DNA of 60,251 bases from an uncultured Prochlorococcus sp. Its GTDB lineage: Bacteria > Cyanobacteriota > Cyanobacteriia > PCC-6307 > Cyanobiaceae. The notes beneath the pieces are model-generated. The model did not search any database. It had not been told where the DNA came from and saw only the letters and a list, made by a program, of their open reading frames with translations. The stretch covers positions 1 through 60,251 of the forward strand of contig CACMNZ010000002.1 of assembly GCA_902615165.1 (NCBI GenBank), written 5' to 3'. The first letter of the stretch is position 1, and each line of letters opens with the position of its first letter. Position numbers and translations under genes: made by a program. This document shows positions 37,561 to 47,126 of the stretch, one piece after another.

Positions 37561-37625
37561 AAATTAGTTTTCGTCCTATGAATAATTTAAGGGGTTTTTG
37601 TTTAATTAGTAGGAAATTTCATAAA

Positions 37626-39059
37626 TTATTTTTTTTCTTTTTTATTTTGATTTTTTGTAGTTTTTGTAGTTTTTGTAGTTTTTGTCGCAGTTTTTGTGGC
37701 TTTTGTTGTTTTGGAGGTTTTGGTAGCTTTAGAAGATTTTGTAGTTTTTTCTTTTACTTCAGAATTTTCTTCAAGCCAAATTATTAATTTTTCTTTGAGT
37801 AGATCGTTACTTACTACTTCCTTTAATCTTTTAATATCTATTTGTTTTGAAGATTGAGAGATTGCATCTTCATAATCTTTCATTTTTAAATCAATTTCAT
37901 CTTTCTCGATTTTTATGTTTTCTGTTTCAGCTAATGCTTTTAAAGCTAAATTTCTTTGAACATTTTTTTCAGCTTGAGGCCTTGTGGACTCTGCTAATGA
38001 CTTAACTAATTCCGGAGTGAAAGTAGATTTTACATCAAGACCTTGTTGAGCAAATCTTTGAGCGGTTTGTTCAATATTATTCCTCACTTCTATATCAATC
38101 ATAGATTTTGGAATTTCAGCAACCAATTCGTTTGTTAAGGCATCTAATAAAGCTTCAATTTTGATATCTTTTTGAGTTTTTTCAAAATTGTCTTTAAGTT
38201 GCTTTTCAATATCTTTCTTTAACTCTTTTAATGATTCTTTGTTGCCAGACTGTTTTGCAAATTCGTCATTAAGTTCAGGCAATTCTTTTTCCTTAAGATC
38301 CTTAAGATTTACTTCAAAAATCGCTTCTTTGCCTCTTGAATCCTCATGAGAATAATCATCAGGAAATTTAAGGTTAAGTGTTTTAGTGTCACCAATTTTC
38401 ATCTTTACGATTCCCTCAACGAAACCGGGAATCATTTTGTTCTTTTCTAACTCAAGATCCATTGATTCACTTGTTCCACCATCAATCTCTTTACCAGAAT
38501 CTTTATATTTTCCTTTGAAACTAACTACAGCAATATCTCCTAATTTTGCTGCTCTATTGGTAACTGGAATAATGTTTGCAAACTGATTTCTAGATTTTTC
38601 TAGCGCTTCATCTATAGACTTAGGATCAAACTTTGTCTTTGAAATTTCAACACTTAGTCCTTTGGATTTTTTAAGTTTTAATTCTGGTGCAACATCAGTT
38701 TGAAGAGTAACCTTAAGTGATTTTTCAGGACTAAACTTTGCAAGTAAAGATTCAAATCCATCTACCAATTCTGGCTCACTTAGTGGCTCTATAGATTTTA
38801 TTTTTAACGCTTCTTGCCATGATTTATCAATAATTTTTTCCAGAGCAGAAGCATGTAATTGTGTTATGCCAATTCTTTGGATTAAGACTTGTTTAGGAAT
38901 CTTACCAAGTCTAAATCCCGGAATTTTAGCTGAACGACTTATAGAACTGATTGTTTCATTTACACACGTTTTACATGTCTCAGATGGTATTTCTAATTCG
39001 AATGAAATTCTACTTTGAGGCAGAGGAGTTGTTTTGACTATTAGTGCATCTTTAGCCAT
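37626..39059 (-). CDS. tig: Trigger factor, ribosome-bound chaperone and peptidyl-prolyl isomerase
   Basis: The 477-residue protein has the ribosome-binding GFRLGKIPKQVL motif near residues 50-61, an FKBP-type isomerase domain (GDIAVVSFKGKY to GFVEGIVKMKIGDTKTL, about 172-240), and a helical C-terminal domain. Beyond it about 40 residues form a low-complexity lysine- and threonine-rich tail (KTTKTTKTTK), encoded by a nine-base tandem repeat. E. coli trigger factor is 432 residues, so the tail accounts for most of the extra length. The gene precedes clpP, and its 5' end faces asd across a 124-base gap. Confidence 0.96.
   Translation of the reverse strand: MAKDALIVKTTPLPQSRISFELEIPSETCKTCVNETISSISRSAKIPGFRLGKIPKQVLIQRIGITQLHASALEKIIDKSWQEALKIKSIEPLSEPELVDGFESLLAKFSPEKSLKVTLQTDVAPELKLKKSKGLSVEISKTKFDPKSIDEALEKSRNQFANIIPVTNRAAKLGDIAVVSFKGKYKDSGKEIDGGTSESMDLELEKNKMIPGFVEGIVKMKIGDTKTLNLKFPDDYSHEDSRGKEAIFEVNLKDLKEKELPELNDEFAKQSGNKESLKELKKDIEKQLKDNFEKTQKDIKIEALLDALTNELVAEIPKSMIDIEVRNNIEQTAQRFAQQGLDVKSTFTPELVKSLAESTRPQAEKNVQRNLALKALAETENIKIEKDEIDLKMKDYEDAISQSSKQIDIKRLKEVVSNDLLKEKLIIWLEENSEVKEKTTKSSKATKTSKTTKATKTATKTTKTTKTTKNQNKKEKK
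37652..37687 (-). repeat. Nine-base tandem repeat encoding the lysine-threonine tail of trigger factor
   Basis: On the plus strand the unit TTTTTGTAG is repeated three times without change and once with a single change (TTTTTGTCG). On the coding strand each unit reads ACTACAAAA (Thr-Thr-Lys). Similar but degenerate copies continue up to about 37745. As the unit is a multiple of three, copy-number change would not break the frame. Confidence 0.9.
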
Positions 39060-39099
39060 GTTTTTCTAAGTTATTACAATGAGCCGGATCTTAATTATT

Positions 39100-39112
39100 T
39101 CACATTATGTGA
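39100..39112. promoter_or_regulatory. 13-base palindrome TCACATTATGTGA between tig and asd, possible operator
   Basis: The arms TCACAT and ATGTGA are perfect inverted copies around a single T. The site lies near the middle of the 124-base divergent gap, so it could control tig, asd or both. It does not match the CRP-like order (TGTGA then TCACA) and is not an NtcA site. No regulator is known to me for it. Confidence 0.3.
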
Positions 39113-39183
39113 TTTCCTTGAAAGTAATTTTTTTGATAAAGTAAAAAAAATAGTCAATCTATTTATAAAAATCATTTTAAAGT

Positions 39184-40215
39184 GTGAGACAATCTCCGTA
39201 TTTGCCTAATAGGCCATTAAAAGTTGCTGTTTTAGGTTCTTCAGGTGCTGTAGGGTCTGAATTGCTAAAAATTCTTGAACAACGAGATTTCCCAATATCA
39301 GAATTGGTATTGCTTTCATCAGAGCGGTCAGAAGGAAAAAAAATTATTTGGAAAGATGAAGAATTAGTTACAAAAAAAACAACTAAGGAACAATTTAAGA
39401 ATCTTGATCTAGTTTTAGCTTCAGCTGGTGGAAGTATTTCAAAAAAATGGTTGTCTACCATTATTGATCAAAATGCTTTACTGATAGATAATTCAAGCGC
39501 TTTCAGATTAGATAAGAACGTTCCTCTTATAGTCCCTGAAGTTAATGCTAGTGACGTATTTAATCATGATGGGGTAATAGCGAATCCAAACTGCACTACC
39601 ATTTTGTTGACATTAGTTTTAGCTCCATTAAACAAACTTTCGACTATTCAAAGAGTTATTGTCTCAACATATCAATCTGTCAGTGGTGCAGGCCAACTGG
39701 CGATGGAGGAACTAAAACTTTTAACTGAACAATATCTTCAAGGAAATCCTCAAAAAAGTGAAGTTTTGCCATACTCCCTTGCTTTTAATTTGTTTTTACA
39801 TAATTCCCCTATGCTTTCAAATAATTACTGCGAAGAAGAGATGAAAATGGTTAATGAGACTAGGAAAATATTAAATATTGATGATTTAAGGCTCTCTGCT
39901 ACTTGTGTTCGAGTCCCAGTACTGAGAGCACATTCTGAATCGATCAATATTGAATTTGCCGATGTAGTTGAGCCTAAAGATGCTCTTGAAGAATTAAAAA
40001 AATTTCCTGGAATTGAAGTTATCGAGGATTACAAAAATAATAGATTTCCTATGCCAAATGACGTTATGGGAAGGGATAATGTTGCTGTTGGCAGGCTAAG
40101 AACTGATATAAGTCAACCTCATGGATTAGAATTATGGTTATGTGGAGATCAAATAAGAAAAGGAGCAGCTCTGAATGCTGTTCAAATAGCTGAGTTATTA
40201 ATTCCAAAAAAATGA
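39184..40215 (+). CDS. asd: Aspartate-semialdehyde dehydrogenase
   Basis: The 343-residue enzyme reduces aspartyl phosphate to aspartate semialdehyde, the branch point for lysine, threonine and methionine. It starts at GTG 39184. Visible are the NADP loop [13 protein letters not shown] at 16-28, the active cysteine C137 in ANPNCTT, and the C-terminal VGRLRTD and [25 protein letters not shown]. The stop overlaps the dapA start (ATGA), so the two are cotranscribed. Confidence 0.97.
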   Translation: MRQSPYLPNRPLKVAVLGSSGAVGSELLKILEQRDFPISELVLLSSERSEGKKIIWKDEELVTKKTTKEQFKNLDLVLASAGGSISKKWLSTIIDQNALLIDNSSAFRLDKNVPLIVPEVNASDVFNHDGVIANPNCTTILLTLVLAPLNKLSTIQRVIVSTYQSVSGAGQLAMEELKLLTEQYLQGNPQKSEVLPYSLAFNLFLHNSPMLSNNYCEEEMKMVNETRKILNIDDLRLSATCVRVPVLRAHSESINIEFADVVEPKDALEELKKFPGIEVIEDYKNNRFPMPNDVMGRDNVAVGRLRTDISQPHGLELWLCGDQIRKGAALNAVQIAELLIPKK

Positions 40216-41114
40216 TTACAGACAAAACTGAGTGTAATAATCCACTATTTGGAAGAATATTGACTGCGATGGTTACTCCATTCACTGAGAATGGAGATGT
40301 AGATTTTGAACTAGCTATAAAACTTTCAAATTATCTTTTTGAGAACGGTTCCGATGGAATTGTGTTATGCGGTACTACTGGAGAATCTCCGACTCTTTCA
40401 TGGGCGGAACAGCATGATTTATTTATTGCGGTAAAAGGATCTTTAGATGCAAGCTGTAAAGTAATAGTTGGCACTGGTAGCAATTGTACAAGCGAAGCTG
40501 TGGAAGCTACAAAAAAAGCTTACGAATCTGGTGCCGACGGTGCTTTGGTCGTTGTTCCTTACTACAATAAGCCGCCTCAAGAAGGTCTTTACAAACATTT
40601 CAGTTCTATTGCTAAATCTGCAAAGGATTTGCCTCTTATGCTCTACAACATTCCTGGCAGGACTGGATGCAATTTATTACCTGCTACTGTGAAGAAACTT
40701 ATGGATTTCTCAAATATTCTCAGTATTAAAGCTGCAAGCGGTAGAATAGAAGAAGTAACAGAACTAAGAGCTATTTGTGGCTCCGAACTCTCTGTATATA
40801 GTGGCGACGATTCATTGTTGCTTCCAATGTTATCTGTAGGTGCTGTAGGAGTAGTAAGTGTTGCAAGTCATTTAGTTGGATTGCAATTGAAAGAGATGAT
40901 TCATTCTTTTCAAAGTGGAAAGGTATCTAATGCTCTTGCTATTCATGAAAAACTTCAGCCTCTTTTCAAAGCACTTTTTATGACTACTAATCCAATCCCA
41001 ATAAAGGCTGCTTTGGAGCTTTCGGGTTGGGATGTAGGTAATCCTAGAAGTCCTTTGTCACCTTTAACCAATGAAATGAAAAAGCAACTATCTTTTATCC
41101 TTAATTCCCTATAA
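40212..41114 (+). CDS. dapA: 4-hydroxy-tetrahydrodipicolinate synthase
   Basis: A 300-residue TIM-barrel lyase that condenses pyruvate with aspartate semialdehyde, the first step of lysine and diaminopimelate synthesis. The Schiff-base lysine is K173 in LSIKAASG, with Y145 in LMLYNIPGR and [10 protein letters not shown] near 54-63. It overlaps asd by four bases and leads into the RNase J gene after 87 bases. A short inverted repeat spans its stop codon but has no T-run. Confidence 0.98.
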   Translation: MITDKTECNNPLFGRILTAMVTPFTENGDVDFELAIKLSNYLFENGSDGIVLCGTTGESPTLSWAEQHDLFIAVKGSLDASCKVIVGTGSNCTSEAVEATKKAYESGADGALVVVPYYNKPPQEGLYKHFSSIAKSAKDLPLMLYNIPGRTGCNLLPATVKKLMDFSNILSIKAASGRIEEVTELRAICGSELSVYSGDDSLLLPMLSVGAVGVVSVASHLVGLQLKEMIHSFQSGKVSNALAIHEKLQPLFKALFMTTNPIPIKAALELSGWDVGNPRSPLSPLTNEMKKQLSFILNSL

Positions 41115-41201
41115 TAGATAATAGGAATTATATTTAACTTGATAATTAAATTTAAATAAACATTATTTGATTACAAGCAGGCCTTCATAAATTTCAAAAT
41201 T

Positions 41202-43181
41202 ATGCAATCAAGTACAAATTCAACTGTAAATAGATCTACTCATGATTCATCTAGATCTAAAAGTAATACGGCAGCTCTACGAGTAATACCTCTTGGAGGA
41301 CTACATGAAATAGGAAAAAACACTTGCGTTTTTGAATATGGTGATGAATTAATGCTTGTTGATGCTGGCCTAGCTTTCCCATCTGATGGTATGCATGGCG
41401 TAAACGTTGTTATGCCGGATACTACTTTTTTAAAAGAAAATCAGAGAAGAATAAAAGGAATGATTGTCACGCATGGGCATGAAGATCACATTGGAGGTAT
41501 TTCTCATCATCTAAAGCATTTTAATATTCCAATTATTTATGGCCCAAGGCTGGCAATGTCAATGCTCAGAGGAAAAATGGAGGAAGCAGGGGTATCTGAT
41601 AGAACAACTATACAGACAGTAAATCCAAGAGATGTTGTAAAAGTAGGACAACATTTTTCTGTTGAATTTATTCGAAATACCCATTCTATTTGCGATAGCT
41701 TTTCTTTAGCAGTTACAACACCTGTTGGCACAATTATTTTCACGGGAGATTTTAAGTTTGATCATATGCCAGTAGATGGAGAGCAATTTGATATTGAAAG
41801 AATGGTGCATTACGGAGAGAAGGGTGTTTTATGCATGTTCAGTGATTCTACTAATGCCGAAGTTCCAGGTTTTTGTCCTTCTGAAAAGACTATCTATCCC
41901 TCTTTAGAAAAACATATCGCAGAGGCAAAAGAACGAGTTATCCTTACCACTTTTGCTAGTTCTGTGCATAGAGTGACAATGATCTTAGAATTGGCCATGA
42001 AACATGGAAGAAAGGTCGGTTTGTTAGGTAGATCGATGATAAATGTTATTGCTAAGGCAAGAGATATTGGTTATATGAAATGCCCAGATGATTTGTTTGT
42101 TCCTATCAAGCAAATTAGAGATCTGCCAGATAGGGAGACCTTATTATTAATGACGGGTAGTCAAGGAGAACCCCTAGCAGCGTTAAGCAGAATCTCTCGT
42201 GGCGAACATCAGCATGTTCGTCTTAAGACCACTGATACTGTAATATTTTCAGCCAGCCCAATTCCTGGTAATACTATTTCTGTTGTTAATACAATAGATA
42301 GATTAATGAAACTCGGAGCAAAGGTTGTTTATGGAAAGGGTGAGAATATTCATGTTTCTGGTCATGGTTTTCAAGAAGATCAAAAGTTAATGTTGGCACT
42401 CGCAAAACCTAAGTTTTTTGTTCCTGTTCATGGAGAACATAGAATGCTTGTTTGTCATGGAAAGAGTGCACAAACTATGGGGGTTCCAAAGGACAATATC
42501 TTAATTATTGAAAATGGAGATGTAGTTGAGTTAACACCTAATTCTATCCAAAAGGGTGATCCTGTAAAAGCTGGTGTTGAACTGCTTGATAACTCACGAA
42601 ATGGGATAGTAGATGCTCGCGTATTAAAGGAAAGGCAGCAATTAGCTGGGGATGGTGTAGTCACTGTTTTAGCTCCTATTAGTACAGATGGAAAGATGGT
42701 TGCGCCTCCTAGAGTGAATTTAAGAGGTGTTATTACCACTGCAGAGCCAAGAAAAATGTCTATGTGGACAGAACGAGAAATAAGCTGGGTCTTAGAAAAT
42801 AGATGGAAACAATTATCTAGACAAACTGGGCAGAATAATTTTGAGGTAGATTGGATTGGTGTTCAAAGAGAAATTGAAAATGGTTTATCGAGAAGAATGA
42901 GAAGAGAATTACAAGTTGAACCACTTATTTTGTGTTTAGTTCAACCTGCTCCAAGTGGAACTCGTGCTTATATTCCAAAAATTACCGAAGAGCAAAATTT
43001 CTCCAATAGAAATAATAATAATTTCCACAAGAAATCAAACAATAATCATCCTAATAGTTCAAATAACCCACAAAATACCCAAAAAAGTCCCAAAGTTTCA
43101 CAGAATCCATCAGCTGATACTGCTACAGAAGATTCATTTGAAGGTAGAACAAGAAGAAGAAGATCTGCTGTAACATCTTAA
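41202..43181 (+). CDS. rnj: Ribonuclease J (metallo-beta-lactamase, beta-CASP)
   Basis: The 659-residue RNase J has the metal motif HGHEDH at 91-96, the beta-CASP region with GSQGEP and the SGHGFQED segment, and a C-terminal domain. It cleaves RNA and has 5' exonuclease activity, acting in mRNA decay. The last roughly 65 residues are an asparagine-rich disordered linker (NNNNFHKKSNNNHPNSSNNPQ) ending in an arginine cluster (RTRRRRS). Its stop overlaps the tilS stop on the other strand by four bases. Confidence 0.95.
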   Translation: MQSSTNSTVNRSTHDSSRSKSNTAALRVIPLGGLHEIGKNTCVFEYGDELMLVDAGLAFPSDGMHGVNVVMPDTTFLKENQRRIKGMIVTHGHEDHIGGISHHLKHFNIPIIYGPRLAMSMLRGKMEEAGVSDRTTIQTVNPRDVVKVGQHFSVEFIRNTHSICDSFSLAVTTPVGTIIFTGDFKFDHMPVDGEQFDIERMVHYGEKGVLCMFSDSTNAEVPGFCPSEKTIYPSLEKHIAEAKERVILTTFASSVHRVTMILELAMKHGRKVGLLGRSMINVIAKARDIGYMKCPDDLFVPIKQIRDLPDRETLLLMTGSQGEPLAALSRISRGEHQHVRLKTTDTVIFSASPIPGNTISVVNTIDRLMKLGAKVVYGKGENIHVSGHGFQEDQKLMLALAKPKFFVPVHGEHRMLVCHGKSAQTMGVPKDNILIIENGDVVELTPNSIQKGDPVKAGVELLDNSRNGIVDARVLKERQQLAGDGVVTVLAPISTDGKMVAPPRVNLRGVITTAEPRKMSMWTEREISWVLENRWKQLSRQTGQNNFEVDWIGVQREIENGLSRRMRRELQVEPLILCLVQPAPSGTRAYIPKITEEQNFSNRNNNNFHKKSNNNHPNSSNNPQNTQKSPKVSQNPSADTATEDSFEGRTRRRRSAVTS

Positions 43182-44188
43182 CTTTTTTCAAAATTTATAT
43201 AGTTTTTATCCCAAACAATTTTTAAAAACTCTTGCAAATTAGTTTGACCTTTATTTTTTTCATAAATTGAAGTTGCTAATTTTGTCAGATTTTTAGAACT
43301 ACATTGCTTTGCAGATATTTCTTTTAAAAATCTATTTAAGATAGTGCACCTCGCTTCAATACACATGCCATTTAGGAGATTCCTATCGATACCTTTAACA
43401 TCTTTACAATATAAATATGCTAGTTCACTAAGATCATTACGTTCATTATTGTATTTGCTCATTTTTTGGGAAAAATTATTTATCCTTTCAGAACATCCAG
43501 GATAGATGACTTCTAAGGTTGGAATAATTTTTTTTCTTACTAAATTTCTTTTTAATTTAAGATCTGAATTTGTAGGATCTTCCCAGACTGGGATCTTCAT
43601 ATAATTGCAAAATTGTTTTGTATCTTCCCTACTGAAAATTAATATTGGTCTTATTAAATAAATTTGATTTTCTATTAATCTTTTACTCTCAATATTACTA
43701 AGACCTGCAAAATTGCTTCCTCTAGATAAATTGAGGATAAATGTTTCTGCATTATCACTACTAGTGTGACCAGTTAACAAATAAATATTATGTTTTTGCT
43801 GGTTTTTATTTAATAAAGTTTTGGCTCTTTCACATAATTTTTTATATCTCCATTCTCGTGCTTTTTCTTCTGAAGAAATACTTTCTTTATTTGCTTGATC
43901 AAAAGAGAATGAAATATTTTTATCTTCGCAATAATCTTTTAATTCAAGAGCATATAGTGATGATTTTTCGTGCCACTGATGATCACCATGCCAAACACTA
44001 ATAGACCAACTATGTAGTTTTTTTAGGTCATTAATTAGGGTTAATAAGGCCATTGAGTCTTGACCTCCGGAAACACTTATTAAAATATTGGATCCTTCGG
44101 GGATTAATATTTTTTTGGTAAGAATCTCCTTATGAAGCTGATGATGCCATGATGACCAATTTTTCTGACTTAATTTTTTATCAGTCAT
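43178..44188 (-). CDS. tilS: tRNA(Ile)-lysidine synthase
   Basis: A 336-residue PP-loop ATPase that converts cytidine 34 of the AUA-reading tRNA-Ile to lysidine. The pyrophosphatase loop SVSGGQDSMALL lies at about 38-49, followed by WHGDHQWH and LTGHTSSDNAETFILNLSRGS. The tail is AT-rich and lysine-rich. Length fits the cyanobacterial short form. It ends head-to-head (3' to 3') with the RNase J gene with a four-base overlap. Confidence 0.94.
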   Translation of the reverse strand: MTDKKLSQKNWSSWHHQLHKEILTKKILIPEGSNILISVSGGQDSMALLTLINDLKKLHSWSISVWHGDHQWHEKSSLYALELKDYCEDKNISFSFDQANKESISSEEKAREWRYKKLCERAKTLLNKNQQKHNIYLLTGHTSSDNAETFILNLSRGSNFAGLSNIESKRLIENQIYLIRPILIFSREDTKQFCNYMKIPVWEDPTNSDLKLKRNLVRKKIIPTLEVIYPGCSERINNFSQKMSKYNNERNDLSELAYLYCKDVKGIDRNLLNGMCIEARCTILNRFLKEISAKQCSSKNLTKLATSIYEKNKGQTNLQEFLKIVWDKNYINFEKS

Positions 44189-44273
44189 TTTGTGTTGCTC
44201 AGATAATATTTTTTAAAAAATGCACTGTTTTACTAAAACAATGTCACAATCGGGTAATAAATTCATTAAGTAA

Positions 44274-45050
44274 ATGAGTCTGATTAATCTTTTGCCACAA
44301 AAAATCAAAGAAGAGTTAAGAAGCAAATCCTTACTCAAAGTTATTTCAGGATTGAATAATTTCGATGTTCAGTCTGTAAAATTAATTGTTGAGGCTGCTT
44401 CATCAGGAGGTGCAGATCTTGTCGATATTGCTTGTAAACCTGAACTCGTTGATTTAGCACTTAAAAATTCAACACTACCAGTTTGTGTTAGTTCGGTAGT
44501 GCCTCGATCTTTTCAAGATTGTGTAAAAGCAGGAGCATCTTTAATTGAGATAGGAAATTACGATACTTTTTATGAAAAAGGCATTCATTTTTCAGATAAA
44601 AAAGTTTTAAACATTACAAAAGAGACGAGGGATTTATTACCTAATTTTCCTCTATCAGTAACTGTTCCTCATACTATGCCTATTGATAAACAAGTTGATC
44701 TTGCTGTAAAGCTCGTGGAAGAAGGCGTTGATATTATTCAAACAGAAGGTGGTACCAGTTCTACTCCTTACTCTCCAGGAATTCAAGGTTTTTTTGAAAA
44801 ATCAGTACCAACTCTTGCAGCTACCTATGCAATTCATCAAGAATTTAAGAAACAATCTCTGAATATACCAATCATGAGTGCCTCTGGATTAAGCCAAGTA
44901 ACTTGTCCACTAGCAATATCCTCTGGAGCCTCAGCAGTTGGCGTTGGATCTGTAGTTAATAAATTAGATGATTTAATATCGATGATTGCGGTTGTTAGGG
45001 GCTTAAAAGAATCTTTGAAAAATTCAATAATTGGAGAAAAAATTTCTTAG
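44274..45050 (+). CDS. ycf23: Ycf23 (DUF561) protein
   Basis: A 258-residue TIM-barrel-like protein with the Ycf23 pattern: KVISGLNNFD near residues 23-32, AASSGGADLVDIAC near 41-54, EIGNYDTFYEKG, TVPHTMPIDKQVDLA and the phosphate-binding-like SGASAVGVGSVVN. The family is found in cyanobacteria and red-algal plastids; its function is not established. It lies 29 bases before uvrB on the same strand, and is divergent from tilS. Confidence 0.93.
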   Translation: MSLINLLPQKIKEELRSKSLLKVISGLNNFDVQSVKLIVEAASSGGADLVDIACKPELVDLALKNSTLPVCVSSVVPRSFQDCVKAGASLIEIGNYDTFYEKGIHFSDKKVLNITKETRDLLPNFPLSVTVPHTMPIDKQVDLAVKLVEEGVDIIQTEGGTSSTPYSPGIQGFFEKSVPTLAATYAIHQEFKKQSLNIPIMSASGLSQVTCPLAISSGASAVGVGSVVNKLDDLISMIAVVRGLKESLKNSIIGEKIS

Positions 45051-45079
45051 TATAGCAATACCCTTTTGCTACTAGGTTG

Positions 45080-47119
45080 ATGAACAACTATAAGCTTCAA
45101 GCTCCTTACGAACCAAATGGAGATCAACCAGAAGCTATTAAAAAATTAGTTAAAGGCGTCAATAATGGTAAAGAGTTTCAGACTCTTTTAGGAGCTACAG
45201 GAACCGGTAAAACATTTACTATTGCGAATGTAATTCAACAAACAGGAAGACCAGCGCTTGTATTAGCCCATAACAAAACGTTAGCTGCACAACTATGTAA
45301 TGAATTAAGGGAATTTTTTCCAAAAAATGCTGTTGAGTACTTCATTTCTTACTACGATTATTATCAACCTGAAGCTTATGTACCTGTAAGTGATACTTAC
45401 ATAGCCAAAACGGCTTCAATTAATGAAGAAATAGATATGCTTAGGCATTCTGCAACACGCTCATTATTTGAAAGAAAAGATGTAATTGTTGTAGCCTCAA
45501 TAAGTTGTATTTATGGTCTTGGTATACCGAGTGAGTATTTAAAAGCTGCAGTTAAATTTGAAGTGGGAAAATCAATAAATCTACGTTCTTCTTTGAGGTC
45601 TCTCGTTGAAAATCAATATACTAGAAATGATATTGAAATTACTAGAGGTAGATTCAGAATTAAAGGTGATGTTTTAGAAATCGGTCCAGCTTATGAGGAT
45701 AGATTAATTAGAATCGAATTATTTGGTGATGAAGTTGAGGCTATTAGATATGTTGATCCTACTACAGGAGAAATCCTTGAAAGTTTGGAACAAGTTAGCG
45801 TTTACCCAGCGAAGCATTTTGTGACCCCAAAAGAAAGACTTGAGAGTGCAATAAGTGCAATTAGAAGTGAATTAAAAACTCAACTAGATAAATTTACATA
45901 CGAAGGAAAATTATTAGAGGCTCAACGTCTAGAACAACGCACAAAATATGATTTAGAAATGCTCAAAGAGGTTGGTTATTGTAATGGAGTTGAGAATTAT
46001 GCTCGTCATTTATCAGGCAGGGAGGAAGGTTCACCGCCAGAATGCTTAATAGATTACTTTCCCAAAGATTGGTTGTTGGTAGTTGATGAGAGTCATGTAA
46101 CATGTCCCCAACTTCATGCGATGTACAACGGTGATCAATCTAGAAAAAAAGTTTTAATAGATCATGGTTTTAGATTGCCCAGTGCTGCAGATAATAGACC
46201 TTTAAAATGTGAAGAGTTTTGGGAAAAATCAAAACAGACATTATTTATAAGTGCAACTCCAGGTCAATGGGAATTAGATCAATGTGACGGTGAATTTATT
46301 GAACAAGTTATAAGACCAACTGGGGTATTAGATCCTGTAATTGATGTAAGACCTAGTGAGGGCCAAATAGAAGATCTGTTATCTGAAATAAGAATTAGAG
46401 CTGAAAAGAATCAACGAGTGCTAGTCACAACACTCACTAAGAGAATGGCTGAAGATCTAACTGATTTTTTATCTGAAAATAAAGTAAGAGTTAGATATTT
46501 GCATTCCGAAATCCATTCAATTGAAAGAATTGAAATTATTCAAGACCTCAGAATGGGCGAATATGATGTTTTGGTAGGAGTTAATTTATTAAGAGAGGGA
46601 CTAGATCTTCCTGAAGTATCCTTAGTTGCCATTTTAGATGCTGATAAAGAAGGTTTTCTCAGAGCTGAAAGGTCATTGATTCAAACAATAGGAAGAGCTG
46701 CAAGACATGTTGAAGGTGTTGCCTTGCTTTATGCAGATAACTTCACAGATTCAATGAAAAGAGCAATATCTGAAACTGAAAGAAGAAGAACTATTCAAAA
46801 AAAATATAACCAAGTCAATGGTATTACTCCAAAACCTGCAGGCAAAAAAATAGAAAATTCAATATTATCTTTTCTAGAACTTTCCAGAAAACTTGATGCT
46901 GGTGGTTTATCTAAAGATTTAATTAATATAGTTAATAACAAAACTGACGCAATTCTCGGTTCCAGTGATAATCAATGTTTGCTTGAAGAATTGCCTGACT
47001 TAATAGAAAAGTTAGAAATTAAAATGAAAGATGCTGCAAAAGAGTTAAATTTTGAAGAAGCGGCAAATTTGAGGGATAGAATCAAAAAATTAAGACAAAA
47101 ATTGGCAAGAAATAATTAA
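45080..47119 (+). CDS. uvrB: UvrABC system protein B
   Basis: The 679-residue nucleotide-excision repair helicase verifies DNA damage and loads UvrC. A TTG at 45077 extends the reading by one codon, but the ATG at 45080 is the probable start. Walker A is LGATGTGKT at 37-45, the beta-hairpin [12 protein letters not shown] near 90, the helicase motifs DESHVT and QTIGRAARH, and a C-terminal UVR domain ([24 protein letters not shown]). Length is usual for the family. Confidence 0.98.
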   Translation: MNNYKLQAPYEPNGDQPEAIKKLVKGVNNGKEFQTLLGATGTGKTFTIANVIQQTGRPALVLAHNKTLAAQLCNELREFFPKNAVEYFISYYDYYQPEAYVPVSDTYIAKTASINEEIDMLRHSATRSLFERKDVIVVASISCIYGLGIPSEYLKAAVKFEVGKSINLRSSLRSLVENQYTRNDIEITRGRFRIKGDVLEIGPAYEDRLIRIELFGDEVEAIRYVDPTTGEILESLEQVSVYPAKHFVTPKERLESAISAIRSELKTQLDKFTYEGKLLEAQRLEQRTKYDLEMLKEVGYCNGVENYARHLSGREEGSPPECLIDYFPKDWLLVVDESHVTCPQLHAMYNGDQSRKKVLIDHGFRLPSAADNRPLKCEEFWEKSKQTLFISATPGQWELDQCDGEFIEQVIRPTGVLDPVIDVRPSEGQIEDLLSEIRIRAEKNQRVLVTTLTKRMAEDLTDFLSENKVRVRYLHSEIHSIERIEIIQDLRMGEYDVLVGVNLLREGLDLPEVSLVAILDADKEGFLRAERSLIQTIGRAARHVEGVALLYADNFTDSMKRAISETERRRTIQKKYNQVNGITPKPAGKKIENSILSFLELSRKLDAGGLSKDLINIVNNKTDAILGSSDNQCLLEELPDLIEKLEIKMKDAAKELNFEEAANLRDRIKKLRQKLARNN

Positions 47120-47126
47120 AAAGAAC

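Noticed and set aside
37524..37787. Plus-strand 87-residue phenylalanine- and cysteine-rich ORF over the tig tail
   Set aside because: It is the antisense shadow of the Thr-Thr-Lys repeat in tig; composition reflects the repeat.
39079..39144. 21-codon plus-strand ORF starting ATGAGCCGG between tig and asd
   Set aside because: No ribosome binding site, short and no sign of conservation; overlaps the divergent promoter region.
41103..41129. Inverted repeat AATTCC...GGAATT at the end of dapA as terminator
   Set aside because: Stem is short, loop long, includes the stop codon and has no T-run.
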